DNA of 64,000 nt from Microbacterium sp. BK668 (GCF_004362195.1 NZ_SNWG01000001.1:2666001-2730000), one strand, 5' to 3'. Shown: positions 11,395 to 24,201, numbered from the stretch's first letter. The notes: a model not told the origin generated them from the sequence alone. Translations and numbers: made by a program.

Positions 11395-13851
11395 TCAGCG
11401 GACGGCCGTGCCGATCGCACCGACGACGCCGTCGAGCGGCTGGCCCGAGGCATCCCGCTTCGCACCGGCCGGGGGAAGCGCGCGAATCGCGCCGTCCGCG
11501 CCGACCGCACGCGGCTCGACGCCGACCCACGCGTGCGTGATCGTGTCCTCCCCCTTGAGAAAGCGCTGCGCGCGCACGCCGCCGGTGCCGCGACCCTTCG
11601 CCGGGAACTCCGAGAAGTCCGAGACCTTGGCCGAGCCGGCGTCCGCGCCCGCCAGGGCCTGCGTGCTGCCCGCGACGGTCACCACCACTGCGTCGAAGAC
11701 GGCGCCGCCCACGACGCCGAAGTAGACGACGCGCTCGCCGTCGCCCACCCGCACACCGGCCATTCCACCCGCCGCGCGTCCCTGCGGGCGGACCGAGTCG
11801 GCGTCGAAGCGCAGCAGCTGCGCGTCGGAGACGACGAAGACGAGCTCGGAGCCGTCCGCCGCCGGCGCGGCACCGACGACGCGGTCGCCGTCCTTGAGCG
11901 CGATGATCTCGATGTCGTGCTTGTTGCCGAGCTCGCTCGCTGCGACGCGCTTGACGACGCCCTGAGCAGTGCCCAGAGCGATGGGAGCGGCGTCGGCGAG
12001 CGGGACGAGACCCACGACGTGCTCGCCGGAGGCGAGGCCGAGGTACTGGTCGGCGCGGGTGCCGGCCGCCAGCTGCACCGAGTTGCCCGGAACGGAGGGA
12101 AGATCCACCGGCGAGAACCGCACGAGCCGGCCCGCGGACGTCACAGCCCCGAGGTCGCCGCGCGTCGTCGTGTCGACGGAAGAGCGCACGGCGTCGTGCT
12201 TGGAGCGCCGGGAGGGCGTGACGATGCCGCCGTTCGGCGCGTCCACCGTGACCTCCGCCCGCACCATGCGGCCCGTCGCGGAGAGGAAGACGCGACACGG
12301 AGCGTCGGCGATCTGCAGATCCGGAGCGGACGCGGCGGCCCGGGAACGGGGTGCGACGGGCCCTCCGTTGAGGAGGAGGGTCCGGCGGGGCGTGCCGTAG
12401 GTCTCGGCGGCGGCATCCAACTCTCGTGCCACCTGCGCGCGCAGCAGGACCTCGCTCGCGAGCAGCTCCTCGAGCTCGGCGATCTCGGCGCGCAGCCGGT
12501 CGCGCTCGCTCTCGAGCTCGATGCGCGAGAACTTCGTCAGGCGACGCAGGCGCAGCTCCAGGATGTACTCGGCCTGCAGCTCGGACAGGTCGAAGACCTC
12601 CATGAGCCGCGTCCTGGCCGCCTCGGAGTCGTCGGACGTCCGGATGACCTGGATGACCTCGTCGATGTCGAGGATCGCGATGAGGAGTCCCTCGACGAGG
12701 TGCAGGCGCTCCTTGCGGCGCGCGAGCCGGAAGGAGCTCCGACGCGTCACCACCTCGATGCGGTGGTCGAGGTAGACCCGCAGCAGCTCCCGCAGGCCGA
12801 GCGTCTGCGGCTGGCCCGCGACGAGGGCGACGTTGTTGATGCCGAAGGAGTCCTCGAGGGGCGTCAGACGGTACAGGTGCTCGAGCACCGCCTGCGGGTC
12901 GAACCCGGTCTTGATGCCGATGACGAGGCGGAGGCCGTTGTGCCGATCGGTGAGATCGGTGACGTCCGAGATGCCCTGCAGCTTCTTGGACTGCACGGCA
13001 TCCTTGATCTTCTCGATGATGCGCTCGGGCCCGACGAGGTACGGCAGCTCCGTCACGACGAGGCCCGTGCGGCGGGGTCCGAGCGGCTCGATCGAGACCT
13101 TGGCCCGCGTGCGGAAGGTGCCGCGGCCGGTGCGGTACGCGTCCCTGATGCCGTCGAGGCCGACGATGACGCCGCCGGACGGGAGGTCGGGTCCCGGCAC
13201 GAACTCCATCAGCTCCTCGAGCGTCGCCTCGGGGTTGTCGAGCAGGTGCGTCGCGGCGCCGACGACCTCGATGAGGTTGTGGGGCGCCATGTTGGTGGCC
13301 ATGCCGACGGCGATGCCGGTCGCGCCGTTGACCAGAAGATTGGGGAAGGCCGCCGGCAGCACCGCCGGCTGCTGGAACTGTCCGTCGTAGTTCGGGATGA
13401 AGTCGACGACGTCCTCGTCGAGGTTCTCCGTGAGAGCGAGCGCCGCGGGCGCCAGGCGCGCCTCCGTGTACCGCGGGGCGGCGGGCCCGTCGTCGAGCGA
13501 GCCGAAGTTGCCGTGGCCGTCGACCAGCGGCACGCGCAGGGAGAACGGCTGCGCGAGACGCACGAGCGCGTCGTAGATGGGGGCGTCGCCGTGCGGGTGC
13601 AGCTTTCCCATGACCTCGCCCACGACGCGGGCGCTCTTGACGTGCCCGCGATCCGGGCGCAGCCCCATGTCGGCCATCTGGAAGAGGATCCGCCGCTGGA
13701 CGGGCTTCAGTCCGTCGCGGGCGTCGGGAAGCGCCCTCGAGTAGATGACGGAGTAGGCGTACTCGAGGAACGACCCCTGCATCTCGACGGCGACATCGAT
13801 GTCTTCGATGCGGCCGTGCTCGGCGGGGGAGTCGGTGCGGGATGCGGGCAT
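11395..13851 (-). CDS. parC: DNA topoisomerase IV subunit A (type IIA, GyrA/ParC family)
   Basis: The DNA-cleaving subunit, 818 residues. The breakage-reunion domain shows [28 protein letters not shown] and the catalytic tyrosine at residue 128 in AAPRYTEA. A coiled-coil tower follows around residues 360-480 and the C-terminal third is a beta-pinwheel-like repeat region. It converges with parE and would form an A2B2 enzyme with it. The ATG at 13851 is the first codon of a well-matched N-terminus. Confidence 0.88.
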   Translation of the reverse strand: MPASRTDSPAEHGRIEDIDVAVEMQGSFLEYAYSVIYSRALPDARDGLKPVQRRILFQMADMGLRPDRGHVKSARVVGEVMGKLHPHGDAPIYDALVRLAQPFSLRVPLVDGHGNFGSLDDGPAAPRYTEARLAPAALALTENLDEDVVDFIPNYDGQFQQPAVLPAAFPNLLVNGATGIAVGMATNMAPHNLIEVVGAATHLLDNPEATLEELMEFVPGPDLPSGGVIVGLDGIRDAYRTGRGTFRTRAKVSIEPLGPRRTGLVVTELPYLVGPERIIEKIKDAVQSKKLQGISDVTDLTDRHNGLRLVIGIKTGFDPQAVLEHLYRLTPLEDSFGINNVALVAGQPQTLGLRELLRVYLDHRIEVVTRRSSFRLARRKERLHLVEGLLIAILDIDEVIQVIRTSDDSEAARTRLMEVFDLSELQAEYILELRLRRLTKFSRIELESERDRLRAEIAELEELLASEVLLRAQVARELDAAAETYGTPRRTLLLNGGPVAPRSRAAASAPDLQIADAPCRVFLSATGRMVRAEVTVDAPNGGIVTPSRRSKHDAVRSSVDTTTRGDLGAVTSAGRLVRFSPVDLPSVPGNSVQLAAGTRADQYLGLASGEHVVGLVPLADAAPIALGTAQGVVKRVAASELGNKHDIEIIALKDGDRVVGAAPAADGSELVFVVSDAQLLRFDADSVRPQGRAAGGMAGVRVGDGERVVYFGVVGGAVFDAVVVTVAGSTQALAGADAGSAKVSDFSEFPAKGRGTGGVRAQRFLKGEDTITHAWVGVEPRAVGADGAIRALPPAGAKRDASGQPLDGVVGAIGTAVR

Positions 13852-13931
13852 GACGATGTGGCCTCAGTGACGACGGGCCGGCGCTGGGCTGCCCGGCCGG
13901 GGCCGCTCGCCGGTGTGCGAGACTGGCCCGG

Positions 13932-15059
13932 ATGTCCCTCAGCCTACCGGCGGAGCCGCCCCGAGCCCGGAGCCTGCCCCGTGTCGTGCCGGAGGTTCTG
14001 TCAGCTCTCGACGGAGGAGGAGACTGGTTCGCTCCGGTCACCAGCGCGGTCCTCTTCGTCGTCGACGGTCTCGGCGCACGCAACCTGGGCGCTCGCTCCG
14101 GTCACGCCCGCTTCCTCGCGGAGGCCGGCGGGAAGAAGGATGTCGCGCGCTCCGTGTTCCCCTCGACCACCGCCGCCGCCCTCACGTCGCTGATGACCGG
14201 TGTCGATCCGGGCGAGCACGGGCTGCTCGGCTACCGCGTGCGGATACCCGGCACCGACCTCGCGCCGAATCAGCTGAAGGGGTGGGAGACGGACGGCCTG
14301 GACCCGTACTCCTGGCAGCGCGCGCAGCCGCTCCTGGAACGGGAGGCGGAGAGGGGACGGCCGTGCTTCGTCGTCTCCCGGCCCAAGTTCGCCGAGTCCG
14401 GCTTCACGACGGCGATCCTGCGCGGCGGCGAGTTCGTCCCAGCCAAGACGGCGGCAGAAGGCGCGGAGGCCGCCGCCGAGCTCGCGGCGCGGCATCCCGG
14501 GGCTCTGGTGTATCTGTACGCGCCGGAGCTCGATGGCATCGGGCATCAGCGAGGGTGGGAGTCCGACGAGTGGGCGGCGGGACTGGAGACGGTGGATGCC
14601 GCGGCCCGCGCGCTCGCCGGGGCGCTGCCGCGGGGTGTCGGCGCCGTCTTCACCGCCGACCACGGGATGATCGACGTCCCCCGCCACCGGCACCTTCTGC
14701 TCACCGAGCGGGACGGCCTGGTCGACGGGGTGCGGATCATCGGAGGCGAGCCGCGGATGCTGCACCTCTATGCCGAGCCCGGGTGCGAGGCATCCGTCCT
14801 CCGGGCCTGGTGCGAATCCGAGTCCGGCCGCTCTTGGGTGCTGTCGCGGGACGAGGCCGTCGAGGCGGGGGTGTTCGGCGTCGTGGCGCCCGACGTGCGT
14901 GAGCGCATCGGCGACGTCGTCGTGGCCGCGCGCGCCGCCGTCGCGTACTACGACGATCGGCTCGAGGACAAGGGGCCGCAGAACATGGTCGGGCAGCACG
15001 GCTCGCTGACCGACGAGGAGCGGACGGTGCCCCTCATCCGGCTCGGCGCGTTCGCCTGA
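13932..15059 (+). CDS. Alkaline-phosphatase-superfamily nucleotide pyrophosphatase/phosphodiesterase
   Basis: A 375-residue enzyme of the type I phosphodiesterase / nucleotide pyrophosphatase family. Metal-site motifs are in order: VVDGLGARN (first Asp), FPSTTAAAL (nucleophile Thr), ELDGIGHQ, TADHGM and GQHGSLTDEE (last His). No signal peptide is evident, so it is probably cytoplasmic. The natural substrate is unknown. It is divergent from parC, and its stop lies only 2 nt from the end of convergent sepH. Confidence 0.88.
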   Translation: MSLSLPAEPPRARSLPRVVPEVLSALDGGGDWFAPVTSAVLFVVDGLGARNLGARSGHARFLAEAGGKKDVARSVFPSTTAAALTSLMTGVDPGEHGLLGYRVRIPGTDLAPNQLKGWETDGLDPYSWQRAQPLLEREAERGRPCFVVSRPKFAESGFTTAILRGGEFVPAKTAAEGAEAAAELAARHPGALVYLYAPELDGIGHQRGWESDEWAAGLETVDAAARALAGALPRGVGAVFTADHGMIDVPRHRHLLLTERDGLVDGVRIIGGEPRMLHLYAEPGCEASVLRAWCESESGRSWVLSRDEAVEAGVFGVVAPDVRERIGDVVVAARAAVAYYDDRLEDKGPQNMVGQHGSLTDEERTVPLIRLGAFA

Positions 15060-15061
15060 GC

Positions 15062-16108
15062 TCAGTCGTCGCCGCGCGCCCCGGCGCCGAAGACGATCTC
15101 GTCCCAGGACGGCATCGAGGTGCGCCCCTTTCGGCGACCCGACGCCTCGGCGGCAGCGGCGGGACGCTCCGGCGGGTACGAGTCGTCGGGCAGCGGCGTG
15201 GCGGTCTCCTCGTAGCCGGGCTCGAGCGCGTCGAACAGCGCGACCGGCGTCGATGTGCGCGGGGCCTCGTCGACGCCCGGCAGCGGTTCGCGCTGGCCGC
15301 GACGGCGCCGGAGGGCCTCGAGCAGGTCGGCCGTCTCGGGCGAGGTCACCGACGGCTCGTCGGCGCGCTTGATCGCGGCCTGCTGCACCGCGGGCGCGGT
15401 GGGCGCGGCGACCTCCGGCGACTCGAGGTCCGCCTCGGGCTCGGGCAGCCGGCGTGGACCGAAGGCACCGCTGTCGAAGCGCGATTCGTCCTTCAGCGGC
15501 TGGACGTCGAGGGCGCGCAGCCGGGGGATCAGACCCTCGGGCAGCGATCCCTGCCGCGACAGCTGGATCGCGTCGGGATTGAGGGGCGAGAGGGTGGAGC
15601 GCCGCGGCTCGAACCCCCACCGCGCGTCGTGATCGATCTCGGACGCGGTGAACTCGAGCTTGACGATCCAGCCGGTCGATTCCTTCCAGCTCGTCCAGCG
15701 CTCGCCCGTCGCACCGGCCTCAGCGAGCTTCGCCCGGACGGCGGTGCCGAACGTGGGATGGGCGTCGCCGTCGAGGTCCGCTCCGAGCAGCACGGGCACC
15801 GCGAGCGCCTGGCCCACGACGTGCTCGCGCTCGGCGAGGACGGGGCCCTCGAACCGCTGGACGTCCTCGACCCGGGCTCCGAGGAGGCTGGCGACCTCCT
15901 CGGCGGACATGCCGGCGCGGATGTGCGACTGGATCTCGCGCGGGCTCGGCCGCACGACGCGCTCGTCGACCTCCCGTTCGCGTTCGCGTCGAGCGCGGCG
16001 CATCTCGGCGCGCAGCACATCGTCGATGGCGAGCGAGAACCGCTCGCCGGATTCGGTGGCCAGGACGATGGCGTCGTCCTCGGTTCCGATGACTTTGAGC
16101 TGTTCCAT
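15062..16108 (-). CDS. sepH: Septation protein SepH
   Basis: SepH is an actinobacterial cell-division protein that binds FtsZ and promotes its assembly. The conserved N-terminal half (about residues 1-200) opens with MEQLKVIGTEDDAIVLAT and contains the helix-turn-helix-like stretch SPREIQSHIRAGMSAEEVA, followed by a tryptophan-rich block. The C-terminal 150 residues are a disordered Pro/Glu/Ala linker ending in the conserved RTSMPSWDEIVFG segment. I choose the ATG at 16108 (348 residues) because GAGGG lies 7 nt upstream. Confidence 0.92.
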   Translation of the reverse strand: MEQLKVIGTEDDAIVLATESGERFSLAIDDVLRAEMRRARREREREVDERVVRPSPREIQSHIRAGMSAEEVASLLGARVEDVQRFEGPVLAEREHVVGQALAVPVLLGADLDGDAHPTFGTAVRAKLAEAGATGERWTSWKESTGWIVKLEFTASEIDHDARWGFEPRRSTLSPLNPDAIQLSRQGSLPEGLIPRLRALDVQPLKDESRFDSGAFGPRRLPEPEADLESPEVAAPTAPAVQQAAIKRADEPSVTSPETADLLEALRRRRGQREPLPGVDEAPRTSTPVALFDALEPGYEETATPLPDDSYPPERPAAAAEASGRRKGRTSMPSWDEIVFGAGARGDD

Positions 16109-16322
16109 GCGAACGCCCTCTCCCATCCAGCCGTGTCAGGCCATGCTCGCACGCGGCAGGAGGGGCGGCCGGGAATAACGCGGGCGTGCCGCGAGTTTCA
16201 CGGATCACACATGACGGGAACCCGTCCTTGGCGCATTTGCGAAATGCCCCGCCGTCATGCAAACTATCGCCGCCCATACGGGCATGCGAACCCGAGATTC
16301 CCGGAAGTAGAGACGTTCACGC

Positions 16323-16616
16323 ATGGCTACGGATTACGACGCCCCCCGCAAGACCGAGGACGACAGCGAGTCGATCGAGGCCCTCAAGGAGCGGGTTCCC
16401 GACAAGATGTCGGGGGCGGTGGATGTCGAGGACGCCGACAACCCGTCGGGCTTCGAGCTGCCCGGGGCCGACCTTTCCGACCTCGAGCTCGACGTCGTGG
16501 TGCTCCCTCCTCAGGAGGACGAGTTCACCTGCTCCAACTGCTTCCTCGTGAAGCACCGCTCGCAGCTCGACCACGACACGGCCGACGGCCCTATCTGCGC
16601 GGAGTGCGCGGCCTGA
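16323..16616 (+). CDS. DUF4193 family protein (zinc-ribbon-like)
   Basis: A 97-residue actinobacterial protein with an acidic N-terminal half and a C-terminal C-x2-C ... C-x2-C pattern (FTCSNCFLVKH, ICAECAA) that probably binds zinc. It is a conserved neighbour of dut and DUF3093 in this lineage; its function is unknown. The last 26 nt overlap the end of the convergent DUF3093 gene. Confidence 0.9.
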   Translation: MATDYDAPRKTEDDSESIEALKERVPDKMSGAVDVEDADNPSGFELPGADLSDLELDVVVLPPQEDEFTCSNCFLVKHRSQLDHDTADGPICAECAA

Positions 16617-17091
16617 CCTGACCACGACGGATGGCCGCCGCGAGGCGGTCGGGAGTGCGCGACGACACGACCCATGACGGCGTCGGGTCGTCGCCGTCGT
16701 TCACGGGCACGATCACCAGCCCGTCGATGCCGCCGCGGATGACGTGCCACGCCTTCGGGTCGAGAAGAGGTCCGCGCGCCGCCCGCGCCTCTTCTCCGGA
16801 GAGCGCCACCGGCTCACCGAGCAGCTCGACGGGGATGCGCGCGCGTCCGGCGCGGAGCACGCCGTCCTCGACCGCCACGACGGGCGACCAGGCGATCAGG
16901 AGCGTCACGAACAGGACGCCGGCGATCACGCCCGCCACAAGAGCCGCGGTCGTGTCGATGGGGGCGAACACGAGGGCCGCCATCGGCGCGACCACGGCGG
17001 CGCTGACGAGCACCCAGAGGGACGGACTGAGGCGTTCTCGGAAGCCGCCGGGAGCCTGGACCCGGGCGCTTCTGGCTGCTGTCTTCTGCAT
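16591..17091 (-). CDS. DUF3093 family membrane protein
   Basis: A 166-residue protein with two adjacent hydrophobic segments (about residues 25-45 and 49-68), then a soluble beta-rich domain with AWHVIRGGIDGLVIVPV. The pattern matches the actinobacterial DUF3093 family, which sits beside dut. Function unknown. The ATG at 17091 has a short GAGGG spacing. It is divergent from dut, with only 12 nt between the two start codons. Confidence 0.88.
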   Translation of the reverse strand: MQKTAARSARVQAPGGFRERLSPSLWVLVSAAVVAPMAALVFAPIDTTAALVAGVIAGVLFVTLLIAWSPVVAVEDGVLRAGRARIPVELLGEPVALSGEEARAARGPLLDPKAWHVIRGGIDGLVIVPVNDGDDPTPSWVVSSRTPDRLAAAIRRGQVRPRTPRR

Positions 17092-17097
17092 TACCCT
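17092..17097 (+). promoter_or_regulatory. -10 box of a leaderless dut promoter
   Basis: TACCCT (TANNNT) ends 6 nt before the GTG at 17104. The box abuts the start codon of the divergent DUF3093 gene. Confidence 0.45.
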
Positions 17098-17103
17098 CGT
17101 TGA

Positions 17104-17565
17104 GTGACCGAAACCGTGGACGTCCTCATTATCGCGCCCGAGGTTCCGAGCTACGCCCATCCCGGCGACGCCGGCGCCGATCTCCTCGCCGCCGAGGACG
17201 TCCGCCTCGAGCCGGGGCGCCGCGCCCTCGTCGGCACGGGTGTGCGCATAGCCCTCCCGGAGGGCTACGCCGCGTTCGTCGTGCCCCGCAGCGGACTGGC
17301 AGCCAAGCACGGCATCACGGTCGTCAACTCGCCGGGCACCGTCGACGCGGGCTACCGCGGGGAGATCAAGGTCACGCTGCTCAACACCGACGCCGAGCAC
17401 GCGTACGAGATCGCCAAGGGCGACCGCATCGCGCAGCTCCTCGTGATGCCGGTGCCCCGGGCCCGGTTCATCCCGGTCGACGAGCTCCCCGAGAGCGTGC
17501 GCGGCGAGGGCGGATTCGGCTCCACCGGCTACCAGGGGGCCGGTGTCGCCGCCGGCGAGCGCTGA
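17104..17565 (+). CDS. dut: dUTP diphosphatase
   Basis: Hydrolyses dUTP to dUMP and pyrophosphate, which keeps uracil out of DNA and feeds dTMP synthesis. All five trimeric-dUTPase motifs are visible: DAGADL, PRSGLAAKHG, GTVDAGYRGE, GDRIAQLLV and GGFGSTGY at the C-terminus. Length 153 is normal. GTG start behind a leaderless -10 box. The DUF3710 and DUF3159 genes follow on the same strand. Confidence 0.97.
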   Translation: MTETVDVLIIAPEVPSYAHPGDAGADLLAAEDVRLEPGRRALVGTGVRIALPEGYAAFVVPRSGLAAKHGITVVNSPGTVDAGYRGEIKVTLLNTDAEHAYEIAKGDRIAQLLVMPVPRARFIPVDELPESVRGEGGFGSTGYQGAGVAAGER

Positions 17566-17570
17566 CGAGT

Positions 17571-17597
17571 CCGCATGGGGGATCTTCCCCCGTGCGG
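17571..17597 (+). terminator. Hairpin after dut
   Basis: CCGCATGGGGGA at 17571-17582 pairs over 12 positions (one U-G) with 17586-17597, with a 3-nt loop. No U tract follows, so it may attenuate rather than fully stop transcription into the DUF3710 gene. Confidence 0.6.
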
Positions 17598-17625
17598 AGC
17601 AAGACGAAGAGGACGGAGTCCTGGC

Positions 17626-18249
17626 ATGACAGACGCCACCGCGGGCGAGAACCCCGCCACCCCCGACGAGGTCGTCCCCACGAAGTCGGCGCCGCAGGAC
17701 CGTGCGGCGGCCGGCCCGTTCGACGAGTCGGAGGCGAACCCGGTCCGCCCCTACATCGACCTCGGCGGCATCAAGATCCTTCCGCGCGAGGGCCTCAATC
17801 TCCGCCTGGAGGTCGAGGAGCAGACCAAGCGCATCGTCGCCGTGGGCCTGGACTACGCCGAGTCGACCCTGCAGGTGCAGCCGTTCGCCGCGCCGCGCTC
17901 GACGGGGCTGTGGGACGAGACGCGCGATCAGATCCGCCAGCAGATCCGGCAGCAGGGCGGCCGCGTCGAGGAGCGCGAGGGTCCCCTCGGCCCGGAGCTC
18001 CTCGCCGAGGTGCCCGTGATCGCCGGCCCCGAGGCCGCGGCCGGCAAGCGGCTGGCCCGGTTCGTCGGCGTCGACGGGCCGCGCTGGTTCCTCCGGGGCG
18101 TCATCGGCGGTGCCGCGACGAGCGACGTGGATGCCGCGGCCAAGGTGGAGGACCTCTTCCGCTCCATCGTGGTCGTGCGCGGAGGCTCTCCCATGCCCCC
18201 GCGCGACCTGATCCCGCTCAAGATGCCGGCGACCCCGGGCACGGCATGA
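17626..18249 (+). CDS. DUF3710 family protein
   Basis: A 207-residue soluble actinobacterial protein. After a disordered Ala/Pro/Glu-rich N-terminus of about 40 residues the conserved domain runs from YIDLGGIKILP through GPRWFLRGVIGG to RDLIPLKMP. Function unknown. GAGGACGGAG lies upstream of the ATG at 17626. The stop overlaps the DUF3159 start (ATGA), so the pair is translationally coupled. Confidence 0.9.
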   Translation: MTDATAGENPATPDEVVPTKSAPQDRAAAGPFDESEANPVRPYIDLGGIKILPREGLNLRLEVEEQTKRIVAVGLDYAESTLQVQPFAAPRSTGLWDETRDQIRQQIRQQGGRVEEREGPLGPELLAEVPVIAGPEAAAGKRLARFVGVDGPRWFLRGVIGGAATSDVDAAAKVEDLFRSIVVVRGGSPMPPRDLIPLKMPATPGTA

Positions 18250-19043
18250 CCGACGACCGCTCCGACGCGGCCGCGCGCCCGGCGAGGGACGAGGCATCCG
18301 TCCAACCCGCCGGCTCGGCCTCTCCCGATGACGAGGCGGCGCAGCCGACGGCGTCGGACCTGGTCGGCGCGGCGCTCGGCGGCGCGGCGCGTCGCGCGGG
18401 ACTCGACCCGTCCGCCGAGGCGACGACCGGACACGTCGTCTGGCGCGCGATGGGCGGCTGGCGCGGCATCCTGGAGTCGGTCCTCCCCGGAGTCGTCTTC
18501 ATCGTGACCTGGACGCTCACGGTGGATCCCGAGACCGGGCAGGCGAACCTCCCGCTCAGCCTGGGTCTCTCGGTCGGGCTCGCGGCCGTCTTCACGATCG
18601 TCCGGCTGATCCAGAAAGGTCCCGCCGGAGCCGCCATCGGGGGCCTCATCGCGACCGGCGCCGCCGCTGCGCTGGCCCTGTTCACGGGACGCGGGCAGGA
18701 CAACTTCCTGTGGGGCTTCGCAACCAATGCCCTCTACGGCACGGCGTTCCTGGTGTCGGCTCTGGTGGGCTGGTCGCTGATCGGCCTCGCGGTGGGGTTC
18801 CTCATGAGCGAGGGGACCGCATGGCGGCGCGACAAGCGCAAGCGGAGGGTGTTCTTCTGGCTCGCGATCGCGTGGGCGTCCCTCTTCGCGCTGCGCCTGC
18901 TCGTGCAGCTCCCGCTCTACTTCTCCGGCGACGTCGCGGCGCTCGGCACAATCAAGCTCATCATGGGGCTGCCGCTGTTCGCGCCGATGGTCGCGGTGAC
19001 GTGGCTCGCCGTGCGCGCGCTCTATCCGCGACCGGCCAGGTGA
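18246..19043 (+). CDS. DUF3159 family membrane protein
   Basis: A 265-residue membrane protein with a polar N-terminal tail of about 65 residues followed by six hydrophobic segments between residues 75 and 260. The family is conserved in actinobacteria next to DUF3710, and its function is not known. A transport or membrane-organising role is only a guess. Overlaps the upstream gene by four bases. Confidence 0.88.
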   Translation: MTDDRSDAAARPARDEASVQPAGSASPDDEAAQPTASDLVGAALGGAARRAGLDPSAEATTGHVVWRAMGGWRGILESVLPGVVFIVTWTLTVDPETGQANLPLSLGLSVGLAAVFTIVRLIQKGPAGAAIGGLIATGAAAALALFTGRGQDNFLWGFATNALYGTAFLVSALVGWSLIGLAVGFLMSEGTAWRRDKRKRRVFFWLAIAWASLFALRLLVQLPLYFSGDVAALGTIKLIMGLPLFAPMVAVTWLAVRALYPRPAR

Positions 19044-19046
19044 TAC

Positions 19047-19070
19047 ATTTATCTCGACATCGAGATAAAT
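19047..19070. promoter_or_regulatory. Perfect 24-bp palindrome upstream of acnA (probable operator)
   Basis: ATTTATCTCGA at 19047-19057, a CA spacer, then TCGAGATAAAT at 19060-19070 form a perfect inverted repeat in a strikingly AT-rich patch. The form suggests a dimeric regulator such as a MarR-type protein. A second element at 19087-19105 (TTAGGCGATCCTCACTAGC) matches a DtxR/IdeR-type iron box at about 11 of 19 positions. Both lie in the 137-nt gap before acnA. Confidence 0.6.
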
Positions 19071-19180
19071 TCCCTCTTCGCGGCGCTTAGGCGATCCTCA
19101 CTAGCCGACGCATGCCGTGCGAGAGAGGATGGGGGGTGCTGGGCTTCGCGCCCACCCCGCCGCCGACGAAGGAGACAGAC

Positions 19181-22009
<2,829 letters not shown>

Positions 22010-22021
22010 GCGCCCGCCGCA

Positions 22022-22056
22022 GCACGAGGGCCCGGGACTGTCCCGGGCCCTCGTGC
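22022..22056 (+). terminator. Strong acnA terminator hairpin
   Basis: A perfect 16-bp stem: 22022-22037 pairs with 22041-22056 around a CTG loop. It lies 12 nt after the acnA stop and is the most stable simple hairpin seen in the window. Confidence 0.85.
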
Positions 22057-22137
22057 GAGGGCGGAGGAGCACGTCGGACCTCGGCGGCGGAATCTCCGGA
22101 GCGAAGCGTCCTGACCGGTCCTGCGGACGGGCCCGGC

Positions 22138-22143
22138 TAGACT
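22138..22143 (+). promoter_or_regulatory. Candidate dxs -10 box
   Basis: TAGACT (TANNNT) lies 57 nt before the dxs ATG. No -35 at 16-18 nt spacing is obvious (a CTGACC lies 21 nt upstream). The leader would be about 50 nt. Confidence 0.3.
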
Positions 22144-22200
22144 GGGCCGAGGCATCCGCGCCGGGCGGGCGCCCTTCCGAGAGCACACCGAGGGAGTCGG

Positions 22201-24156
22201 ATGGCGATTCTTCCGTCCATCGAAGGACCTCGGGACCTCGACGCTCTCAGCACAGATGAGCTCGAGCAGCTGGCCGTCGAGATCCGCGAGTTCCTCATCC
22301 AGAACGTCGCCAGGACGGGCGGTCACCTCGGCCCCAACCTCGGCGTGGTCGAGCTCACGATCGCGCTGCACCGGGTCTTCGACTCGCCGAACGACCCGAT
22401 CGTCTTCGACACGGGCCACCAGTCCTATGTGCACAAGCTGCTCACCGGCCGTCAGGACTTCTCCCGTCTACGTGCCCGAGGCGGCCTCGCAGGCTATCCG
22501 CAGCGCTCCGAGAGCCCGCACGACGTCGTCGAGTCCTCGCACGCCTCCAGCTCGCTCAGCTGGGCCGACGGCGTGTCGCGTGCTCTCACCCGCACGGGTC
22601 GGCGCGACCGGCACGTCGTGGCGATGGTCGGCGACGGCGCGCTGACGGGCGGCATGACGTGGGAGGCGCTCAACAACATCTCCGACGACAACGACCGCAA
22701 CCTCGTCATCATCGTCAACGACAACGGGCGCTCCTACGCCCCGACGATCGGCGGCATGGCGCGCTACCTCAACCGCGTCCGCACGGCGGATGCGTACGAG
22801 ACCATGCGCGGCTCCTCCGAGTCGCTCTTCCGCAAGTTCGGCCCGGCTGGGCGGGCGATGTACCGCGGCCTCCGCGGCGGTACGCACGGGTTCCTGAGCC
22901 GGTTCATCAACAATGCGGCGCTGTACTCCAACCTCGACATCAAGTACCTCGGGCCGGTCGACGGCCACGACCTCCCGTCGCTCCTGGAGACCCTGGAGCT
23001 GGCGAAGGACTACGGCGCGCCCGTCATCGTCCACGCCATCACCGAGAAGGGTCGGGGCTATCAGCCGGCGCTCCTGGACGAGGCGGACCAGTTCCACGCC
23101 GTGGGCCGGATCGATCCGGTCACCGGCGAGGCGCTCGGCGGCAGCTCAGGGCAGGCGTGGACCGACGTCTTCGCCGAGGAGCTCCCCACCATCGGCGAGG
23201 AGCGGCCGGACGTCATCGCGATGACCGCGGCGATGCTCCGGCCGACGGGACTTCTGCCGTTCTCACAGCGCTTCCCCGATCGCGTGTACGACGTCGGGAT
23301 CGCCGAGCAGCACGCCGTCGCCTCGGCGGCCGGGCTCGCCTTCGGCGGCCTCCATCCGGTCGTCGCCATCTACGCGACCTTCATGAACCGCGCCTTCGAC
23401 CAGGTGCTGATGGATGTCGCGCTCCACCGCGCCGGGGTCACCTTCGTCCTCGATCGCGCCGGGGTCACGGGCCCCGACGGCCCGAGCCACCACGGCATCT
23501 GGGACCTCGCGATGCTGCAGATCGTTCCGCACATCCGCATCGCCGTCCCGCGCGACGCCGAGCGCCTCTGTGAAGAGCTGCGCGAAGCCGTCGCGGTCGA
23601 CGACGCGCCCACCGTCCTCCGTTTCCCCAGGGGCACCGTCAGTCCCGCGCTGCCCGCCGTCGAGCGGCTCGACGACGGTGTCGACGTGCTCGTGCAGAGC
23701 GAGGCGAAGGACGTGCTCCTCGTCGGTATCGGACCCATGGCGCACCTGGCCGTGGATGTCGCGAGCCGTCTGCGCGCTCAGGGCATCGGCGCAACGGTGG
23801 TAGACCCGCGGTGGGTCATCCCCGTGCAGCCGTCGATCGTGACCCTCGCCTCGGAGCACCGCCTGGTCATCACGATCGAGGACGGCATCCGCGTCGGCGG
23901 CATCGGCACGCGCGTGCGCCAGGTGCTGCGCGAGGCGGGCGTCGACACGGCCGTCGATGAGCTCGGCGTTCCGGATGAGTTCATCGACCACGCGAGCCGC
24001 GAGCAGATTCTCGAGGACGCCGGCTTGACGGCCGCCAAGATCGCTCAGGACGTCGTCTCGCAGGTCCTCGGCACCCGCATCCCCGTCGCGCGCCCGACGC
24101 CGACGGACGAGATCCCGACGATCCCCGAGTGGGCGAGCCGTCACACCGACCGCTGA
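22201..24156 (+). CDS. dxs: 1-deoxy-D-xylulose-5-phosphate synthase
   Basis: Thiamine-diphosphate enzyme that condenses pyruvate with glyceraldehyde 3-phosphate, the first step of the MEP isoprenoid pathway. The N-terminal domain shows TGGHLGPNLGVVELT, the ThDP motif GDGALTGGM...NDN, and the central domain DRAGVTGPDGPSHHG. At 651 residues the three transketolase-like domains are complete. GAGGGAG lies before the ATG. It ends in a terminator shared with convergent beta-oxidation genes. Confidence 0.97.
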   Translation: MAILPSIEGPRDLDALSTDELEQLAVEIREFLIQNVARTGGHLGPNLGVVELTIALHRVFDSPNDPIVFDTGHQSYVHKLLTGRQDFSRLRARGGLAGYPQRSESPHDVVESSHASSSLSWADGVSRALTRTGRRDRHVVAMVGDGALTGGMTWEALNNISDDNDRNLVIIVNDNGRSYAPTIGGMARYLNRVRTADAYETMRGSSESLFRKFGPAGRAMYRGLRGGTHGFLSRFINNAALYSNLDIKYLGPVDGHDLPSLLETLELAKDYGAPVIVHAITEKGRGYQPALLDEADQFHAVGRIDPVTGEALGGSSGQAWTDVFAEELPTIGEERPDVIAMTAAMLRPTGLLPFSQRFPDRVYDVGIAEQHAVASAAGLAFGGLHPVVAIYATFMNRAFDQVLMDVALHRAGVTFVLDRAGVTGPDGPSHHGIWDLAMLQIVPHIRIAVPRDAERLCEELREAVAVDDAPTVLRFPRGTVSPALPAVERLDDGVDVLVQSEAKDVLLVGIGPMAHLAVDVASRLRAQGIGATVVDPRWVIPVQPSIVTLASEHRLVITIEDGIRVGGIGTRVRQVLREAGVDTAVDELGVPDEFIDHASREQILEDAGLTAAKIAQDVVSQVLGTRIPVARPTPTDEIPTIPEWASRHTDR

Positions 24157-24201
24157 GGCGTCCGCGGCGGAGGGCGCTGCCTGCCCGACCCGTCGACGTG
24201 T

